Origin: Sinotaia quadrata
Lineage: Eukaryota > Mollusca > Gastropoda > Architaenioglossa > Viviparidae
Direction: 5' to 3'
NCBI GenBank assembly: GCA_028829895.1
Contig: CM054183.1
Location: 69,301,571 to 69,365,570 of the forward strand
Length of the DNA stretch: 64,000 nucleotides
Shown here: positions 11,225 to 20,875 of the stretch, one piece after another
Layout: every line of letters starts with the position of its first letter
Numbering within the stretch: the stretch's first letter is position 1
The notes under the pieces: model-generated
Told to the model about the DNA's origin: nothing
The model's database searches: none
The model's input: the letters and a program-made list of their open reading frames with translations, nothing else
Made by a program: the position numbers and the translations under genes

Positions 11225-11243
11225 TGTGGGTCGTCGCGGGATT
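11225..11243 (+). other. Primer binding site position, strongly altered
   Basis: This reads TGTGGGTCGTCGCGGGATT where the minus copy has a perfect tRNA-Pro site. There are seven mismatches, six of them consecutive, while the sequence on both sides is nearly identical between copies. It may match another tRNA or be damaged. Confidence 0.6.
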
Positions 11244-11841
11244 GATATGTATTAAATTGTAAATTGTAACATTTTTATACATAGGGCGCATCATAACCTA
11301 GAAACGAACGAACGAACAGAATTGCCAATTGTTCTTTTGATTTTTGTATCACTGATTTTCTTTGCTTTTGTTGTGACATGTGCATGTATTCTTTTGCAGA
11401 GTAGCGTGCATGTTAGTTAATGTTGATATATTTAAGCGTAGTTAAATATGTCATGTTAGCTATTGAATGATTTATTTAGTATTGTGTTACTGAGTACTTC
11501 ATTGTGAGGAGTCGAAGGTTATACCGCCAGCTAGGAGAGTTATCGGTAGTAACAGACTTCGGACTATTATATTTAGGGTGCTAGATATAATGTGTAATGT
11601 TGTATGGTAGGAGCCGTGACATTACGGAAGTCTTGGAACAGCGGACACTGTGACAAGCAGGTGAAACGTGTAAAGAGTTAACGCGTAATTTATTTCGGAA
11701 GGTGTTCTGAGTAAATTAAATAATTTTTGTAAGGTTGTAGCCTAAAAGTTATTTTCGGGATAAGCGGAGTTATCGCCGACGGTTAAAACACACAATTCAC
11801 GAGATACATTCTTATTGTAGCCAGCGCGCTAAGACAGTAAA
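11244..11841 (+). other. Untranslated leader of the plus-strand element
   Basis: About 600 nt between the primer binding site and the gag-pol start, nearly identical to the minus copy. No long ORF is present. Confidence 0.75.
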
Positions 11842-14800
11842 ATGGATCGCAAACAGGTTATCGAAGACCTGAAAGAAACCGGTATCATGATAGGATACCA
11901 GGGTGACGAACTGACTAGCTACATTAAAACTGAGCTAGAGAAAGCGGAAAAAGCGGAAAAAGAGAGACAAGAGATAGAAAGGGAAGAACGGTTAGCTGCC
12001 CGCGAAGCTAAGAAGTTAGAGGCTGAAAGACTAGCTGAAACCGAGGCTAAACGCATCGCAGCGGACACAGAAGCAAAACGCATCGCAGCGGATACAGAAG
12101 CCAAACGCATCGCCGCAGACGCGGAAATAAAACGGTTAGAATGGGAAGTAAAGAAACTAGAAGTTACCAATCCAAACCGTGATCGCAGAAGCAGTGGTGA
12201 TTCGCGTTCTAGCGATGGAAATAATCACAGTAGAATTGAAAACATCATTCCAAAGATAAATATGGTCCCATTTGATGAGAATAAAGATCAAATAGACGCG
12301 TATTTAAAAACGTTTGAAAAGTTAGCCAGAGCAACAAACATTCCAGCGGAACATTGGGCGATAAATTTATCGGGGTTATTGCAGGGCAGTGCGAAAAACG
12401 AGTTCAATAAGCTTAGCGATTCTGAGTCAGATAATTACGACACAGTCAAGGCCGCATTATTGAAACGTTACAAACTCACAGCAGATACATACCGACGTAA
12501 GTTTAAACAGGCCACTAAAGCCAGTTCAGAGACGCACGCACAGTACATACGACGCGTAGCTGACTTGTTCCAAAGATGGATAGATCTAGCCGAAACTCCA
12601 CAGACGTACGCAGGTCTTAGGGATGAAATGGTAAAAGACCACATTCTCGGGTCATACAAATCAGATCTACTGATTCACTTAGCAATAAGGGAAAAATCTA
12701 CGCTAGAGGAGATAGGCAACGCCGCCGATCGCTTTGATGACGCACATTCTCAATTCTCGAACGCACACGCGAACAACAAGTCTCGACCGAACGAACCGCA
12801 GACTCGAAAGGATAAGAAAAATGACGGGAAGGCACCTAATGAGCGTGATGATAAAACATCTAAACCCGACACTAAAAACAAGTCCGACAAACAGAAAGAT
12901 AAAAAGAATCTTGCATGTTACACTTGTGGTGATAGTGGCCATTTTTCACGAACATGTCCTGAAAAGAAAACAGCTAAAGTTTACGCAGTAGAAAGTCATA
13001 CACCTAAAACAGAAAAGTCGAATCGAACACCAGTACAGGCAAACGGTCACGATACAATCGCTTTGCTTGATACAGGGTGTGAGCTAGACGCTATTGTAAA
13101 TGCATCATTAGTTAACCGTACCGACTACACAGGGGAGACAATCTCTGTCACCTTTGCAAACGGCGAACAAGACATTTTACCAGTAGCTGAAGTCTCGATT
13201 GTTTCAGACTTTGTAGAAGGAACAGTCAAAGCGGCAGTTATGGAAAACTCACCGCATGACGTGATCCTTGGTTGCAAGTATGTTTTGCCGTGCAAAAAAC
13301 AAACTTCAACCGAACCACCACTGGTTAACGCTGTAACCAGAGCAGCGAGTAGTAAAGACAAATCTGTAACTGCACCGATGTCTGCCGCACCAGCCGTAGA
13401 TAAAGCAACAGTTAGCGAGATTAAAATATTACAAGCTGAGGACGAAACACTAGACAAGTTACGCAGACAAGCTGTACTTGTTAGTGACGTCAACACTGAC
13501 GATTCGAATAAGAAAGCGTGCATTATTCTGAAAAAGGGTTTATTGTACCGCTATTCGAAAGTGGGAGACGAATTTCGGAAACAATTAGTCGTTCCACAAA
13601 CCAAACGAAATGACGTATTACGATTAGGTCATGAGAGTCTTTTTGGTGCACACATGGGTGTACAAAAAACAACTAGTCGTATTACAAGTGAGTTTTATTG
13701 GCCGGACATCACTGCCGATATCCGTAGATTCGTGTTAAGTTGCGACACATGCCAGAGAACACAGTCTAAAAATTCAATCAGACCCGCACCGTTAGGAGAG
13801 CCTGAACTGATCAGTGAACCCTACAAGCGCGTAGCATTGGATTTGATTGGGCCTATAATACCCACATCAACGAGAGGTAATCGATACGTGCTGACCACTA
13901 TTGATTACGCAACAAGATTCGCCGACGCAGTACCATTGAAAAATATTGATACTGAAACTGTCGCCGAAGCCCTTTTCGGTCTTTGGAGTCGTGTTGGAAT
14001 TCCTACTGAAATTTTGACGGATCAGGGGAGTCAATTCATAGGCAACGTAATGAAGGAAGTAAATCGTTTACTTTCCATCAAACATCTTACTTGCACACCA
14101 TACCACCCCCAGGCAAATGGTCTGATTGAAAAATACAATGGGACATTAAAAACAGCACTTAAAAAGCTCGCCACAGATAAACCGAAAGACTGGGACAGAT
14201 ACATCCCTGCCCTACTATTTGCATATAGGGAGGTGCCACAATCTTCCACCGGGTTTTCACCATTTGAGCTACTTTACGGACGTACTGTACGCGGACCGAT
14301 GATGATTTTGAAGGCACTTTGGACTGATGAAAAGACAGATGACGAAGTTAAGACAACTTATACATACGTCACTGACTTAAGAAACCGTCTTGAAACTATA
14401 GGCAAGATAGCACGGGAAAACTTGACGATAGCTCAGTCTAGACAGGCAGAATATTACAATAAGCACACCAAACCTAGAGAATTTGAAGTTAATGACAAAG
14501 TGTTACTGTTGCTTCCTGAAGCACATAACAAACTTCAGATGAAATGGAAGGGGCCCTTTGTAGTTACCGCCAAGCTAGGGGGACTGAACTATAAGGTGCA
14601 GACAGGAAAGAGAGAGAAAATCTTTCATGTTAACCTACTCAAAAAGTACATAAGCCGTGAGGATCAAACCACTCAAGCTGATTTTGTCGTAGCGACGATA
14701 GTTACAGAAGACGAGGGGGATACTGATTGCGTCACTGGTACCTTACCAAACTGTCCTCTACAGACGGACGAAACTGTCAAAGACGTTAGGGTAAATGAAG

Positions 14801-16179
14801 CCTTGACAGAAAGACAGAAAAAAGAAGTGAATGAATTGCTTAATGAGTTCTCATCTACTCTGACAGACAAACCAGGGTTGACAGACTTAATAGAATTTTC
14901 ACTGAAGCTGACTGACAACAAACCGATACGTTTGAAGCCGTATCCGTTGCCACACGCTAAGATAGATGACGTTAGACGTGAGATTAAGACTATGCTAGAT
15001 CTAGGGGTCATAGAGAAGACTGACAGTGCCTACGGATCACCCATCGTGTTGATTAAAAAACGTGATAACTCGTTCCGTTTTTGCGTAGACTACCGCAAAC
15101 TCAATCAAGTGACAGAGTTTTGTGCCGAACCTCTTCCTGATCCGGATCTCATCTTCACTAAGCTAGCTAACGCTCATTACTATACCAAAATAGATTTGTC
15201 ACGCGGTTTTTGGCAAATCAAGGTCAAGGACACTGATCGACACATACTAGCTTTCACTACACCAGTAGGAAACTACACATGGAAAGTTATGCCTTTCGGA
15301 GTTTCAAACGCTCCAAGCATTTTTTCTAAAATGATGCGGTCATTGTTAGAACCACTGTACGGACGTGGAGTTGAGAACTTCATGGATGATTTAATTCTAG
15401 GCACCCAGACATGGGAGGAGCACTTAACACTCTTACGAGATGTGCTAGCCAGATTAAAACAAGCCAACCTCACTGCCCGCCCTACGAAGTGTGAAATAGC
15501 ACAATTCTCCTTAGACTTCTTGGGACACAAGTTGAGTCATGGAACTATGTCGCCAAGTGAAGCTAAGATAGCACAACTTAAGGACACTTCACAACCGCTA
15601 ACAAAAACACAAGTTAGAAGTTTTCTTGGTCTTGCTAACTACTACAGAAAATTCGTACCAGATTTTAGTGCCATTGCATGTCCTCTGACTGACTTGACAC
15701 GTAAGAATATGCCTACAAAAGTAGTGTGGACTGATGCATGCCAAAACGCTTTTGACACACTGAAATCTAGACTGACTTCAGATTTAGTTGTTAAACTGCC
15801 AGATCTGACAAAACCATTCTTGTTAAGGACTGATGCTAGCAACACAGGATTAGGAGCAGTGTTATTACAAGAACACAATGACACCAAACACCCAGTTGCA
15901 TATGCAAGCCGTAAACTCACAACTACTGAACAGAAATATTCCACCAGTGAAAAGGAATGTCTTGCAATAGTTTGGGCCATAAAAAAGTTCGAAAACTATT
16001 TGTACGGAAAAACCTTTGTCATTGAGTGCGATCACCAGCCGTTGGCCTTTCTCGGACAGGCGCAATTTACGAACAGCCGTTTAATGCGTTGGTCTTTGTT
16101 TCTGACACAGTATGACGCAAATATTCATTACATCAAAGGGTCTTTGAATGTTGGCGCAGATTACATGAGTCGTGCTTGA
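11842..16179 (+). CDS. Gag-pol polyprotein of the Gmr1-like retrotransposon (1445 aa)
   Basis: Single intact ORF starting at the first Met after the leader. Approximate layout: charged coiled coil with LAETEAKRIAAD-type repeats (20-115); capsid, with a SCAN-like C-terminal part (200-300); CCHC knuckle (359-372); aspartic protease DTG at 410-412; integrase zinc finger (H597, H604, C634, C637) and catalytic D667, D727 and E763, a D-35-E spacing; reverse transcriptase with YRKLNQ near 1085, KIDLSRGFWQ near 1117 and FMDD at 1180-1183; RNase H from about 1325 with TDAS at D1331. Protease, integrase, RT and RNase H all keep their catalytic residues. Integrase before RT is Ty1/copia-like, but the motifs are of gypsy type. 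No chromodomain and no envelope gene are present. Protease would be needed to release gag and pol from the fused product. Confidence 0.96.
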   Translation: MDRKQVIEDLKETGIMIGYQGDELTSYIKTELEKAEKAEKERQEIEREERLAAREAKKLEAERLAETEAKRIAADTEAKRIAADTEAKRIAADAEIKRLEWEVKKLEVTNPNRDRRSSGDSRSSDGNNHSRIENIIPKINMVPFDENKDQIDAYLKTFEKLARATNIPAEHWAINLSGLLQGSAKNEFNKLSDSESDNYDTVKAALLKRYKLTADTYRRKFKQATKASSETHAQYIRRVADLFQRWIDLAETPQTYAGLRDEMVKDHILGSYKSDLLIHLAIREKSTLEEIGNAADRFDDAHSQFSNAHANNKSRPNEPQTRKDKKNDGKAPNERDDKTSKPDTKNKSDKQKDKKNLACYTCGDSGHFSRTCPEKKTAKVYAVESHTPKTEKSNRTPVQANGHDTIALLDTGCELDAIVNASLVNRTDYTGETISVTFANGEQDILPVAEVSIVSDFVEGTVKAAVMENSPHDVILGCKYVLPCKKQTSTEPPLVNAVTRAASSKDKSVTAPMSAAPAVDKATVSEIKILQAEDETLDKLRRQAVLVSDVNTDDSNKKACIILKKGLLYRYSKVGDEFRKQLVVPQTKRNDVLRLGHESLFGAHMGVQKTTSRITSEFYWPDITADIRRFVLSCDTCQRTQSKNSIRPAPLGEPELISEPYKRVALDLIGPIIPTSTRGNRYVLTTIDYATRFADAVPLKNIDTETVAEALFGLWSRVGIPTEILTDQGSQFIGNVMKEVNRLLSIKHLTCTPYHPQANGLIEKYNGTLKTALKKLATDKPKDWDRYIPALLFAYREVPQSSTGFSPFELLYGRTVRGPMMILKALWTDEKTDDEVKTTYTYVTDLRNRLETIGKIARENLTIAQSRQAEYYNKHTKPREFEVNDKVLLLLPEAHNKLQMKWKGPFVVTAKLGGLNYKVQTGKREKIFHVNLLKKYISREDQTTQADFVVATIVTEDEGDTDCVTGTLPNCPLQTDETVKDVRVNEALTERQKKEVNELLNEFSSTLTDKPGLTDLIEFSLKLTDNKPIRLKPYPLPHAKIDDVRREIKTMLDLGVIEKTDSAYGSPIVLIKKRDNSFRFCVDYRKLNQVTEFCAEPLPDPDLIFTKLANAHYYTKIDLSRGFWQIKVKDTDRHILAFTTPVGNYTWKVMPFGVSNAPSIFSKMMRSLLEPLYGRGVENFMDDLILGTQTWEEHLTLLRDVLARLKQANLTARPTKCEIAQFSLDFLGHKLSHGTMSPSEAKIAQLKDTSQPLTKTQVRSFLGLANYYRKFVPDFSAIACPLTDLTRKNMPTKVVWTDACQNAFDTLKSRLTSDLVVKLPDLTKPFLLRTDASNTGLGAVLLQEHNDTKHPVAYASRKLTTTEQKYSTSEKECLAIVWAIKKFENYLYGKTFVIECDHQPLAFLGQAQFTNSRLMRWSLFLTQYDANIHYIKGSLNVGADYMSRA

Positions 16180-16391
16180 TGCCATCAAGTGCCGGTACTG
16201 ATAGAATGTTGTTTAATCAATTAACTGAACCCTACGGATTCCTTCCTGTAAATATGAAATATAGTTGCACACTTTATTTCTAGGAATGTCGAAATTTTTT
16301 TTTTGTGTAAATTTTTCTTCATTGTGGACTTCTACATTTTATCATACATAATTTGTAGGAGGCATTTTATCTTTGGCAAGATAAACGCCTC
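16180..16391 (+). other. 3' untranslated region of the plus-strand element
   Basis: About 210 nt from the gag-pol stop to the polypurine tract, matching 195-405 in reverse complement. No envelope or accessory ORF fits here. Confidence 0.8.
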
Positions 16392-16404
16392 AAAAGCAAG
16401 GGGG
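16392..16404 (+). other. Polypurine tract of the plus-strand element
   Basis: AAAAGCAAGGGGG directly precedes the TG of the 3' LTR, the expected plus-strand primer. Confidence 0.85.
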
Positions 16405-17954
16405 TGTCACGAGTCTGATAAAAATGTCCGACCTGATGACCCACTTGCCTTGTTTACTTCAAATTCGAATATTTGAAACCCTTGACCCCTTTGTTCAAAG
16501 CTTCCTTTTTCTAGGTGCTTCTAGAACAGGTCAAGATGTTATGTAACTTTAGGACCATTGTCCAGTTCTCGAACCAACCACATGCTTTGCGAACAGTCAC
16601 GTGATACGCAATATACCTTTCTATATATGTACCCACACGCTTCCGCTCCCTCACTTCGAGCACATTTTAGCTAATTCCATCAGCTTACTCGGGTCGTGAG
16701 AGGCAGCCGGCGCCATAGAGAATCAAGGTACCCTTCGACTTCTCTCAAAGGTATCATTTTATTTAATAGTATTTGCCTATGTATTGTTTAAGTATGTATT
16801 TGTGCTATGTATTATATGATTTCCATATACACTTGAGCATGGTTCAGAGAAATAGCTGAAAACCTATATGTTACGGAATATAAATTTATTGTAACCATTT
16901 TTCCATTTCTGTACTTTAATTTATATTGTTTTAATTCACTAAGAGCCAGAATGCTGCGCTCGATATGAATTCTTCATGTAATTCAATTATTGCGTGTAAT
17001 TTTAATTGTAAATTGTGAAGCGCTCTGTCGGTTTGAATTACCTCTTGTATGAACATTAATTTAACGTTGTATCTATTTTATTGCTTCATACGTCATGACT
17101 GTTAAATGGAACACATGTGAGACGATTATATTTTTTCTAAAATCTAATTGTAAGCGACGCGAGGTCGAAACTCTTTGTTCAGCGCATTTAATTGAGCCAT
17201 GCCTAGGTAGGACCTGTTAGGTTGAGAATTATATCCAAACACGTTGCATCCACAGGTCGGCTCATGGTTCATGGTCACCCATGCCTCACCTGCATTAGCT
17301 TATTGGTACAAGCGGGTCGAAATCCACTCTGAGGGCCATGCTGCTAAAAATTCCAGTTCCTAGCCACTAACAAAGGGACACCATTCCTTATGCACCACGT
17401 GTGTCGTTAAAGGGGGACTGAGGGAACGAACCGGCATGACTGAGTGTTGAGACCAAGGATACAAGAAAAGAGCTAAGTGCAAGATCAAGTGTACAGATCT
17501 CAAAGGAACACTTTTCTGGCAATTTAGATTGACAAAAATCAGGCATAGGCGCGTAAAGACAGAGTGAAGACTATTCGCGTTGCATTCGATTTATTGTTAA
17601 TTTGTTAAACTTTATTAAATCTTATTTTCTTTGTTAATACCTCTTAGTAGTTGATTTCTATGCACAATAGACCAATTAGATTAATTCTTAGATTTGAATG
17701 GGGGCGGATGAGCAGAAAGATTGATGACGAGTGCATATTAATTTAGAGGGATTTAACTGTTTTCAAATCTAGCTAAAAGTTCGCAGTTTATTAGTCTGTA
17801 AATTTGTCGTCTGAACTACAAGACGCACTTTTAATTAGTCAGATAATAAATTGAGCAACCAGTCTGCGTAGAATATGAGAGGAAGAATTAATTATATTTA
17901 AAGTCTTTTAATTATTCTAAGCAGGGTCTTTAAATAAATACTGGAAACGTAACA
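16405..17954 (+). repeat. 3' LTR of the plus-strand element (1550 bp)
   Basis: Matches 9673-11222 along its whole length. The only difference I see is A at 17372 for C at 10640. The minus copy has A, so the 5' LTR carries the new mutation. Confidence 0.96.
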
Positions 17955-17959
17955 TTGAT
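17955..17959. other. Target-site duplication, right copy (TTGAT)
   Basis: Repeats 9668-9672 exactly. Confidence 0.9.
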
Positions 17960-18084
17960 TAACACAATGCGACAAAACCTGGCAGTGTTTTGCTTGCTTG
18001 GTGATATTGTTGCTAAGTGCGCTTGGGAACTTACTACTGTTTGTTTCCCCTGATAGTAGTGTAGCAATGACGTTACAAGTACTA

Positions 18085-18545
18085 AGAGGGGAGGTAATTA
18101 TATACTGCTAGAATACGTACTGATAGAAGAGGGGAGGTAATTATATACTGCTAGAATACGTACTGATAGAAGAGGGGAGGTAATTATATACTGCTAGAAT
18201 ACGTACTGATAGAAGAGGGGAGATAATTATATACTGCTAGAATACGTACTGATAGAAGAGGGGAGGTAATTATATACTGATAGAAGAGGGGAGGTAATTA
18301 TATACTGCTAGAATACGAACTGATAGAAGAGGGGAGGTAATTATATACTGCTAGAATACGTACTGATAGAAGAGGGGAGGTATTTATATACTGCTAGAAT
18401 ACGTACTGATAGAAGAGGGGAGGTATTTATATACTGCTAGAATACGTACTGATAGAAGAGGGGAGGTATTTATATACTGCTAGAATACGTACTGATAGAA
18501 GAGGGGAGGTATTTATATACTGCTAGAATACGTACTGATAGAAGA
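18085..18545. repeat. 43-bp minisatellite (about 11 copies)
   Basis: Unit AGGGGAGGTAATTATATACT followed by GCTAGAATACGTACTGATAG and AAG. Copies are almost identical, and one near 18258 lacks about 14 bases. A change from GGTAATTA to GGTATTTA marks the four last copies, so the array grew by local blocks. Confidence 0.97.
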
Positions 18546-18989
18546 GAATGTTTTCCTCAAAACGAGTGTAATCACGAAATTCCTGCGACTTTTCTTTTCC
18601 TGCAACTTCTCGGTATCTGTGTCTCAAGTGGACATGTATATATCATTGGAAGTTTGTACCGTTGACCGAACCCATTACAGAAACGGACTCGGCCATGTTT
18701 GGAAGTGTGCAGAATTAAGTAAACGTACAAGTTGAACTAAGCAAGAACATAGTTCTCGAAAATTTGTCATGTTAAGCACACCGTTATGCACACGGACATT
18801 TAAGTTTGAAATAGGCCCAGTACAGAAATAGACACGAGCATTCCATTTCGTGTGAATAACGAAAAACAAAACAAAACAAGAAAACGAAACACATCTACAG
18901 CAGAAAGAGATGCAAGCATCTTTCTGACTTTGGTCCAATTAAACAAACCCGAAGCAAATGTAGGAAAGACTCGGGGCAGAAATAGATAC
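18546..18989. other. No gene seen
   Basis: AT-rich unique sequence. Short overlapping ORFs on both strands around 18675-19046 show no recognisable domain and no splice context. Confidence 0.5.
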
Positions 18990-19480
18990 AAATATGTTAT
19001 TTGGGACGTTGGTAAACTTAAATATACCCAGTGTAGAAAAACATAGGAATATATTGGGACGTTTGTAAACTTAAATATACCCAGTGTAGAAAAACATAGG
19101 AATATATTGGGACGTTTATAAACTTAAATATTCCCAGTGTAGAAAAACATAAGAATATATTTGGACGTTTGTAAACTTAAATAACCCAGTGTACAAAAGT
19201 ATAGGTGTATCTGTAAACTTAAATATACCCAGTGTAGAAAAAATAGAAATATATTTGGACGTTTGTAAACTTAAATATATCCAGTGTAGAAAAATATAGG
19301 TGTATTTGTAAACTTAAATATACCCAGTGTAGAAAAAATAGAAATATATTTTGACGTTTGTAAACTTAAATATACCCAGTGAGGAAAAATATAGGTGTAT
19401 TTGTAAACTTAAATATACCCAGTGTAGAAAAATAGAAATATATTTGGACGTTTGCTAACTTAAACACTCAATATAGTAAA
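18990..19480. repeat. Degenerate minisatellite (TTTGTAAACTTAAATATACC unit)
   Basis: About nine copies of a 47-60 bp unit (TTTGTAAACTTAAATATACC, then CAGTGTAGAAAAA, then a variable AT-rich tail). In the middle, longer and shorter units alternate, suggesting a higher-order dimer. Confidence 0.9.
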
Positions 19481-20345
19481 CAGACACGAACATATAAGGA
19501 TGTTTGTGAATTTCAACAGGTTCAGTAAGGAAAAAGACAATAGTGTGACAGTATTATTCAAAACATATATATATGTATTTCATTTTTTAAAAAACAGAAA
19601 AAAACATTGTCTCCCTTACTTAAACAGGCTTGAACTAATTGAATGACTAAATTTGAGGAAGCGTTTTCGTCCTAAGTCGATTTTGCCCAGAGGCTTACCC
19701 ACATGCACGTCCATATGCTAAACATTCATCGTAGGGTGGATGTTTTTTTTTTTCCTGTGGTATTCTTATTGTTTTATTTTTTTCCTTCCCTTTAAAAAAA
19801 ATATTTTTAATGGTTTGGCATTTACTCTTCGTCTGTATTTTTTGTTGTTGTTTTCTTTGTTCGTTATACTATTAATATCTGCACTTTATTGACGGCTAGT
19901 GGTAAATAAAGAGCCCTTAGATCTTTTCCAATAAAACTGAGTGCTTTAAGCCATTCTTGGAGTTATCTTTCGTTGTTCAACGCTCAACGTGTGCATTTTA
20001 TTGCTTTGGGCCTGTAAAGAGGATTTCCTGGTATTTCTTCTTATAATATATATTTTATGTTAATATTATGCACATATTTTTTTTAATTAGGAGTTGAGAA
20101 GTATTTCTTTTTTAATTTATTTTTATTGCTGTTATAAATTGTTCATATGCCTCAGGAAAACTTGAGTGTTTTATCCTTCTGTCCATAAAATGTTGATTTA
20201 TATGCGTGCGTGCGTGTATTCAGAACAATGCTTGATTTACAGTAAGAACATCATCAGTGAACATGTTGTTAATGTTTTTAAAATTCTAAAGTATTCAGTT
20301 TGAACACTCACTACGTTTGAGGCTTCTGCAGTCTCGGTATGCTCC
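19481..20345. other. AT-rich non-coding stretch
   Basis: Long T and A runs with no convincing ORF or splice-site pair. Nothing else is recognised. Confidence 0.5.
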
Positions 20346-20353
20346 AGAAAGCT

Positions 20354-20535
20354 TCAAAATGTCTCAGGTCTCGATTTGCCTCAGAAAGTCACAAAAAAAT
20401 GTCTCAGGTCTCGATTTGCCTCAGAAAGTCACAAAAATGTCTCAGGTCTCGATTTGCCTCAGAAAGTCACAAAAATGTCTCAGGTCTCGATTTGCCTCAG
20501 AAAGTCACAAAAATGTTTCAGGTCTCGACATGCTT
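20354..20535. repeat. 37-39 bp minisatellite (about 5 copies)
   Basis: Unit AATGTCTCAGGTCTCGATTT plus GCCTCAGAAAGTCACAA. Copies differ mainly in the number of A residues between units, which shifts the reading frame, so the ORFs across it are fortuitous. Confidence 0.95.
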
Positions 20536-20689
20536 ACAATCTCTAGTGAAAAATCGTGTGATTTGAGTTTTCAAGTCCGCTTCCGACGTTTTTGAGTGGG
20601 GATGAATTTTCTGTGCACTTGTGCCTGAACTGTGGCCAACAATTTACTCCTGTCAAACTTTTTCCTGTCCAGGGATCTTGATCTGTTAT

Positions 20690-20875
20690 CGTGCCGTACA
20701 CGGGATCCGGTTAATCATCCCTACTGAAGCACTAATTTACTTCACTATCTTAATCTAAGAATGCGGTTTAGGAACTGCCTTGTGTAAGTTAGTCACACGC
20801 TGCGGGAATTGAACCCCGAGAGGTTAGTGTTCTACTTTCTGCGCCCCCGCTTGCTGCATTATGCGTGAGTGAACA
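20690..20875 (-). repeat. Putative tRNA-derived SINE relic
   Basis: On the minus strand there is a box A-like GGGGGCGCAG and then GTAGAACACTAACCTCTC, followed by a good box B core GGGGTTCAATTCCCGC and a non-tRNA body of about 100 bp. The anticodon region looks shortened. Known: box A and box B are the internal RNA polymerase III promoter kept by tRNA-derived SINEs. The ends and target duplications are not clear. Confidence 0.45.

Larger units (their letters stand above)
9673..17954 (+). mobile_element. Complete Gmr1-like Ty3/gypsy LTR retrotransposon, plus-strand copy (8282 bp)
   Basis: Full-length element with two 1550-bp LTRs (TGTCAC...GTAACA), a leader, one intact 1445-codon gag-pol ORF, a polypurine tract and a perfect 5-bp target duplication. 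By eye I find a single base difference between its LTRs (C at 10640, A at 17372), which implies a very recent insertion. The domain order is gag-PR-INT-RT-RNaseH, unlike the PR-RT-RNaseH-INT order of most Ty3/gypsy elements. Known: this order marks the Gmr1-like group, first described from deuterostomes. Inference: the element is probably still capable of transposition, subject to its altered primer binding site. Confidence 0.96.

Noticed and set aside
16180..16404. Search for an envelope or third ORF in the retrotransposon
   Set aside because: Only about 220 nt lie between the pol stop and the 3' LTR, too short for an envelope gene.
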